From the NCBI GenBank assembly GCA_959607715.1, contig CAUHNN010000011.1:1-64000 (forward strand): DNA of 64,000 bases, written 5' to 3'. A program made the translations under genes and the position numbers. Numbering within the stretch: the first letter of the stretch is position 1; every line of letters begins with the position of its first letter. Under the pieces are notes generated by a model. That model did not search any database, was not told the DNA's origin, and saw only the letters and a program-made list of their open reading frames with translations. Positions 60,036-64,000 of this stretch are shown here, piece by piece. The DNA comes from an uncultured Eggerthella sp. Its GTDB lineage: Bacteria > Actinomycetota > Coriobacteriia > Coriobacteriales > Eggerthellaceae.

Positions 60036-60134
60036 CCGTCTCTGTCCGTTTGCCTGAGAGATTCAGCGTGGCCTTTCCACTCGGGGAAGGCCGCCTTGCA
60101 CCGTCGGCACTCATTTAAGAGATTCTCCAGAGTT
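60036..60134 (-). promoter_or_regulatory. Glycine riboswitch (single aptamer)
   Basis: On the minus strand the segment reads CTGGAGAATCTCT ... GTGCCGACGGTGCAAGGCGG ... GCTGAATCTCTCAGG ... CAAACGGACAGAGACGG. GGAGA, the CCGA-GG-GCAAG core, ATCTCTCAGG and GGACAGAG are the conserved parts of the glycine aptamer. A variable P3-type hairpin (GGCCTTCC...GGAAAGGCC) lies between. Only one aptamer is visible, instead of the tandem pair. It lies 82 bases before the start of an AGCS symporter gene, a known target class. No clear terminator follows it, so control may be at translation. Confidence 0.85.
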
Positions 60135-60192
60135 TTCTCCACCCTCGGTTTCGTGGTGATTCCAAGGGCTTCATCGAATATGCATGAAGCGG

Positions 60193-60221
60193 ATTATGCT
60201 CCTGCGGGTCGAACTGCGCAA
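60193..60221 (-). promoter_or_regulatory. Promoter of the riboswitch-AGCS unit
   Basis: On the minus strand TTGCGC (60221-60216) and CATAAT (60198-60193) are separated by 17 bases, about 60 bases before the aptamer. The spacing is ideal and each box has one or two mismatches. Confidence 0.5.
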
Positions 60222-60280
60222 GGGTACATTTCTGAACATGTATCAAAGAGGGTTCACAGCGGGTGAGCGGGCAGCAGCGG

Positions 60281-60820
60281 TTAGAGAAGAAGCTCGACCG
60301 CGCCGGCCAGGATTCCCAGAAGGGCCCCCGCGATAACGTCGCGAGGGAAGTGCACGCCGCACAGCACACGGATGATGGCAAGAAGCATGCCGAGTCCCAT
60401 GGCGAGCGCGCCAGGCAGTGGGGTGGGCAAGGCGACGAGGAAAGTAGTGGCTATAACGAAGATGGAGAAGGCGTGGCGGCTGGGAAACGATGAGCCTTCC
60501 TTGTCTTTCGGGATGAGGGGCGCAACGCCGAACACCTCGTAAGGGCGCGGCGCGTTTATCGTCTTGCGCGCAACCGTCAAAGCGATGAAGGAAAAGAAAG
60601 GGACCATGAACGCCTGGATAAGGTGGGTTGGTCCTGAGGGAAGCGTGCCGTGAAGAAGCGCATCTTCCCACCCTTCGGAAACGAAGAGGAAGGCAAGCGC
60701 AACGGGATATGCCACGTAGATGGCGTAGGTTATCGCCTTGTTGCAGATGACGAGCGCCTGCGCCAGACTGCCGTGCGCACGCAGGGCGGCGAGCATGGAA
60801 ACGTAGGTTTCTTTCTTCAC
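60281..60820 (-). CDS. PAP2-family membrane phosphatase
   Basis: This 179-residue integral membrane protein has five or six hydrophobic segments and the PAP2 motifs VARKTINAPRP (motif 1), GSSFPSRHAFS (motif 2, with Arg where Gly is usual: PSRH) and IRVLCGVHFPRDV (motif 3, R-x5-H-x3-D). Substrates of the family include phosphatidate, undecaprenyl pyrophosphate and diacylglycerol pyrophosphate; this one cannot be decided. I choose the GTG at 60820 because GGAAGGA is 6 bases upstream; a GTG six codons further up is possible. It stands on the same strand as the riboswitch-AGCS unit but ~60 bases before its promoter. Confidence 0.8.
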   Translation of the reverse strand: MKKETYVSMLAALRAHGSLAQALVICNKAITYAIYVAYPVALAFLFVSEGWEDALLHGTLPSGPTHLIQAFMVPFFSFIALTVARKTINAPRPYEVFGVAPLIPKDKEGSSFPSRHAFSIFVIATTFLVALPTPLPGALAMGLGMLLAIIRVLCGVHFPRDVIAGALLGILAGAVELLL

Positions 60821-61001
60821 GAAGGGTCCTTCCGGCACAGTGCTTCGGTTGGGTTGTGCGTGTGATCCATTGTAGCGATCGAGCGGCGGGGGTCGACGGG
60901 GCGGAGTTTGTTTCCCTTATGCAATTATTCGCCGATTCATCTTGTGATGGGCTTCCCTGCGCGCGTATCATTCGCTGACGTATGAAAGGACGGTTCGATC
61001 T

Positions 61002-62090
61002 ATGGATCCCCTCGATCTCGTTGCCGAGCTTCATCGCGAGCATTCTTTGAGCCTTGAGCAGTGGCACGATCTCATTAGCCACAGGACGCCCGAGGCCGCC
61101 CTCGACCTTACCAGGCGCGCCCGCGCCGTTCGCAACGAACGCTACGGTAAGCGGGTCTTCATGCGCGGCCTGATCGAGTTTTCGAACTACTGCAAGAACG
61201 ACTGTTTTTATTGCGGGATCAGGAAGGGCAACAGAGCCGTTCGGCGTTACCGCCTCACGCCCGAGGAGATCATGGACTGCTGCGAAGACGGCTACGCGCT
61301 GGGCTTTCGCACGTTCGTGTTGCAGGGCGGCGAAGATCCCTGGTTCACCGATGAGCGCATGGTGCCCCTCGTCGCCGGTATCCATGAGCGCTTTCCCGAC
61401 TGCGCCATCACCCTTTCTTTGGGCGAGCGCAGCGCCGAATCGTATCGCCGCCTTCGCGAAGCGGGCGCCACGCGCTATCTTCTTCGCCATGAAAGCGCCG
61501 ATGAATGCCATTACCGAAAACTTCACCCTCAGGGTATGGAGCTTTCGACTCGCAAGAAGTGCCTGTTCGCCCTACGTGACGAAGGCTATCAAGTGGGCAG
61601 TGGGTTCATGGTGGGATCTCCTGGCCAGGATGCGTGGTGCCTTGCGCGCGACATGGTGTTTCTGCAGGAGCTTCGACCGCATATGATCGGCATCGGCCCC
61701 TTCGTTCCCCATCGCGATACGCCCTTCGGCGCACAACTTGCGGGAAGCGTCGAGCTTACCTTGTTCATGCTCTCGGCGCTGCGCCTTGCCCATCCCGACG
61801 CGTTGCTGCCGGCAACGACCGCTCTCGGCACCCTTGCTGATGATGGGCGCGAGCGGGGTATACTCGCAGGCGCCAACGTGGTCATGCCCAATCTTTCGCC
61901 GCGCCTTCATAGGGCCGATTACGCTTTGTACGACAACAAGATCGCGACAGGCGAAGAAGCGGCCGAGGGGCTTGCTCTTCTCAGGGCGCGCGTCGAGTCC
62001 ATCGGCTACGAACTCGTCTCGGCGCGAGGCGATTCCCTCGTCCCCGTGGCGTCGCGTGGCTCGGTCGAGGAGAAGGGGATGATCGGCTGA
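61002..62090 (+). CDS. hydE: [FeFe]-hydrogenase maturase HydE (radical SAM)
   Basis: A radical SAM enzyme that works with HydF and HydG to build the H-cluster subsite. The 362-residue protein has the signature FSNYCKNDCFYCGIRKGN (CxxxCxxC 4Fe-4S at about 63-70), RTFVLQGGEDPWFTDERM, MVGSPGQDAW and a C-terminal GANVVMPNLSP. It is in the HydE/BioB-like size range, with the HydE-like GIRKGN motif. HydE, HydF and HydG are usually linked to a hydrogenase, but none is in the window, so the partners must lie elsewhere. The ATG at 61002 has AAAGGA 11 bases upstream. Its stop overlaps the EamA gene start by one base. Confidence 0.85.
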   Translation: MDPLDLVAELHREHSLSLEQWHDLISHRTPEAALDLTRRARAVRNERYGKRVFMRGLIEFSNYCKNDCFYCGIRKGNRAVRRYRLTPEEIMDCCEDGYALGFRTFVLQGGEDPWFTDERMVPLVAGIHERFPDCAITLSLGERSAESYRRLREAGATRYLLRHESADECHYRKLHPQGMELSTRKKCLFALRDEGYQVGSGFMVGSPGQDAWCLARDMVFLQELRPHMIGIGPFVPHRDTPFGAQLAGSVELTLFMLSALRLAHPDALLPATTALGTLADDGRERGILAGANVVMPNLSPRLHRADYALYDNKIATGEEAAEGLALLRARVESIGYELVSARGDSLVPVASRGSVEEKGMIG

Positions 62091-63004
62091 TGCGCCTTTC
62101 GATCGACTGGAGGATCCTCGCCCCCGCATTCGTCATCGCGGCGGGCGTGTGCTGGGGTTGCATCGGGCTCTTTTCCCGCGTGCTGTCGGACGCGGGCCTG
62201 TCATCGATCCAGATCACGTTCGTGCGCTGTTGCCTTACCGTTCTCTTTCTGTCTGCGGTGTTCGCCGTGCGCAATCGCTCGGTTTTCCGGATCAAACCCA
62301 AGGATCTGTGGATCTTCGTCGGCACCGGCGTTTTGAGCGTCGCGTTCTTCAACGTGTGTTACTTCACGTGCATTCGAGAATGCGGTTTGTCGCTTGCCGC
62401 CATCCTCCTGTACACGTCGCCCTGCTTCGTGGTGGTGATGTCGGCGATCATCTTCAAAGAACGCATGACGCGTCGCAAGGTCGTTGCGCTTGGTCTGGCC
62501 TTCGTGGGCTGTCTGTTCGTGGTCGGCGTCGTCTCGGGGGAGATGAGCGTTTCCGCGTTCGGTCTGCTCGTGGGGCTGGGATCGGGCTTCGGTTATGCCT
62601 TGTACTCGATCTTCGCGCGCATCGCGCTTAAGCGCTACGCCGCGTTCACCGTCATGATCTACACGTTCCTGCTGGCCTCGGTGGCTCTGATCCCCTTGGC
62701 CGACGTGGGGAGCATCGTCGCGGCCGCGTCGTCTTCCTGGATCGTTTTGGCCGCCATGTTCGCCCTTGCCTGCCTTTCCACGTTGACGCCGTTCGCTCTT
62801 TACACCGTCGGATTGGCGCATATGGAGACGGGCAAAGCCGCCATCATGGCTTTCGTCGAGCCTATGGTCGCGCTCGTGATCGGCGTGACGGTGTTCGGCG
62901 ATGTCCTGACGCTGGTGAACTGCGCAGGCATCGTTTTGATCGTGGTGGCCGTTATCCTTCTGAATGTGCGATTCAAGCAGGACGCCAAGCGCGGTCTTGC
63001 GTAG
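62090..63004 (+). CDS. DMT superfamily transporter, EamA type
   Basis: This 304-residue inner-membrane protein has ten hydrophobic segments in two EamA repeats (VCWGCIGLFSRVLSDAGLSS opens the first; SGFGYALYSIFARIALKRYA opens the second; MAFVEPMVALVIGVTVFGDV is the typical C-terminal motif). EamA proteins export amino acids, nucleobases or metabolites; the substrate is unknown. It begins within the hydE stop codon, so translation is coupled, but a functional link is not apparent. Confidence 0.88.
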   Translation: MRLSIDWRILAPAFVIAAGVCWGCIGLFSRVLSDAGLSSIQITFVRCCLTVLFLSAVFAVRNRSVFRIKPKDLWIFVGTGVLSVAFFNVCYFTCIRECGLSLAAILLYTSPCFVVVMSAIIFKERMTRRKVVALGLAFVGCLFVVGVVSGEMSVSAFGLLVGLGSGFGYALYSIFARIALKRYAAFTVMIYTFLLASVALIPLADVGSIVAAASSSWIVLAAMFALACLSTLTPFALYTVGLAHMETGKAAIMAFVEPMVALVIGVTVFGDVLTLVNCAGIVLIVVAVILLNVRFKQDAKRGLA

Positions 63005-63016
63005 GGTTCGCCCTTG

Positions 63017-63022
63017 CTATAC
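63017..63022 (+). promoter_or_regulatory. -10-like box before the phosphohexomutase
   Basis: TATACT, about 44 bases upstream of the mutase start, with no strong -35 at the right distance. Confidence 0.35.
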
Positions 63023-63065
63023 TGCTTCAATATGCATAGTTTGAAGTGAAGGTGGGAAGGCCCCT

Positions 63066-64000
63066 ATGGATTGCCGTTCTTTGTACGACCGCTGGTGCGA
63101 ATGCGTCACGGATAGCGAATTGGTTGCCGATCTGAAGAAGATGGACGGCGACGAAGCGGCCCTGGAAGATGCGTTCTATCGTACGCTCGAGTTCGGTACG
63201 GCCGGCTTGCGCGGCGTGCTGGGTGCGGGTACGAACCGCATGAACATCCATACCGTCGGCCAGGCCACGCAGGGCATTGCCGACTACATCAATTCCTGCG
63301 CCGTGGACGGAGAAGCGCAGGGCACGGTCGCGATCTGCTACGATTCGCGCATCAATTCCCAGCTTTTCGCCCATACCGCGGCGAGCGTGCTTGCCGCCAA
63401 CGGCGTGGCGTCCTACGTGTACCCCCGCCTTGAGCCCACGCCGGCGCTGTCGTTCGCCACGCGCTACCTTGGGTGCGCCATCGGCATCAACGTTACGGCG
63501 AGCCACAACCCCAGCCAGTACAACGGGTATAAAGTGTACGGTCCCGATGGCTGCCAGATCGCTTCCGAGATCGCCGAGACCATCACCGAAGCCATTGCGA
63601 AGGTCGATATCTTCGACGATGTGAAGACCATGCCCTTCGATCAGGCGCGTGAATCCGGCCTCGTTTCCTTCATCGATGAATCGGTCCTCGATGCATTCCT
63701 CGATGCCGTCTACGAACAGCATGTCGAGCAGAGCGCCGACGACGATTTGCGTGTCGTCTACACGCCGCTCAACGGCACCGGCCTCGAATGCGTCACGCGT
63801 ATCCTGGATCGCATCGGCGTTGAGGATGTTCACGTCGTGGAAGAGCAGGCCCAACCCGACGGCGCATTCCCCACGTGCCCGTATCCCAACCCCGAGAATC
63901 GCGATGCCCTCGAGCTCGCCATCGAGCTTGCCGAGCGCGTCGAGCCCGATCTCGTGCTGGCTACCGACCCGGATGCCGACCGCGTCGGCATCGCGGTGAA
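63066..64000 (+). CDS. Phosphoglucomutase/phosphomannomutase family protein, 5' part (runs off the window)
   Basis: Interconverts sugar 1- and 6-phosphates through a phosphoserine. The frame is open from the ATG at 63066 (GGGAAGG upstream) to the edge, about 311 residues. It has FGTAGLRGVLGAGTNRMNIH, the phosphoserine loop IGINVTASHNPSQYNGYKVY, and the metal-binding loop VLATDPDADRVGIAV near the edge. The N-terminus (MDCRSLYDRWCECVTDSELV) and the order resemble the large PgcA-type mutase of Gram-positives (about 570-600 residues), so the sugar- and phosphate-binding domains lie beyond the window. It may have its own promoter. Confidence 0.9.
   Translation, partial: MDCRSLYDRWCECVTDSELVADLKKMDGDEAALEDAFYRTLEFGTAGLRGVLGAGTNRMNIHTVGQATQGIADYINSCAVDGEAQGTVAICYDSRINSQLFAHTAASVLAANGVASYVYPRLEPTPALSFATRYLGCAIGINVTASHNPSQYNGYKVYGPDGCQIASEIAETITEAIAKVDIFDDVKTMPFDQARESGLVSFIDESVLDAFLDAVYEQHVEQSADDDLRVVYTPLNGTGLECVTRILDRIGVEDVHVVEEQAQPDGAFPTCPYPNPENRDALELAIELAERVEPDLVLATDPDADRVGIAV

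Overview
This is a GC-rich (roughly 60% G+C), high-coding-density window. Its housekeeping gene order (addB-addA-rarA; alaS-ruvX-mltG; aroC-aroK-aroB-pepP-efp; a biotin carboxylase / Asp23 / nusB / xseB / dxs run; rimP-nusA-ylxR-infB-rbfA-nrnA-truB-ribF-dnaG; def-fmt-rsmB) and protein character point to Actinomycetota, class Coriobacteriia, most likely Eggerthellaceae. The lineage is inferred from gene order and protein resemblance, not from a database search.

Layout. Positions 1-2115 are one end of a prophage or prophage remnant: the N-terminal part of a tyrosine integrase leaving the window on the minus strand, a small membrane protein, a phi-LC3-type holin and an amidase endolysin. Positions 2236-3708 hold two accessory genes (a Sel1-repeat protein and an unrecognised 154-residue protein) between strong hairpins, two of which share a core sequence. 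Positions 3935-13354 mix purine metabolism (a GuaA that has only the synthetase part, purC, a PurF) with a Na+/amino-acid symporter, a TrmB-type methyltransferase, an FMN-reductase-like protein, a Nudix hydrolase and a PNPOx-like protein. Between them lie three decayed genes: a frameshifted lipoprotein, a nitroreductase with a stop codon and a lost C-terminus, and a scrap of a drug-type MFS transporter. A probable 6S RNA lies between purF and addB.

Positions 13915-33708 are DNA repair (AddAB, RarA), membrane proteins, alaS-ruvX-mltG and a shikimate cluster with an unusual AroE-like protein, then pepP and efp. Positions 33838-41879 hold a carboxyltransferase fused to an AccB-like biotin carrier next to biotin carboxylase, then Asp23, nusB, xseB, dxs and an amtB-PII pair. 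Positions 42067-58354 hold leuA, a zinc-ribbon membrane protein, the long transcription/translation operon rimP-to-ribF, dnaG, def, fmt and rsmB. The right end has a second AGCS symporter under a glycine riboswitch, a PAP2 phosphatase, the hydrogenase maturase hydE, an EamA transporter and a phosphohexomutase that leaves the window.

How the genes connect. The main cross-window observation is that two glutamine amidotransferases of purine synthesis lack their glutamine-using part. GuaA has no amidotransferase domain, and PurF begins Met-Gly-Gly instead of Met-Cys-Gly while keeping its PRPP loop and Fe-S cysteines. Together with AmtB and a PII protein lacking the usual T-loop tyrosine, this suggests ammonia, or a separate glutaminase subunit, as the nitrogen donor. 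I saw no CRISPR array, no tRNA or rRNA gene, no intact insertion sequence and no recognisable defence system. Nothing here is a clearly new multi-gene system; the best leads are single-gene departures from family norms.
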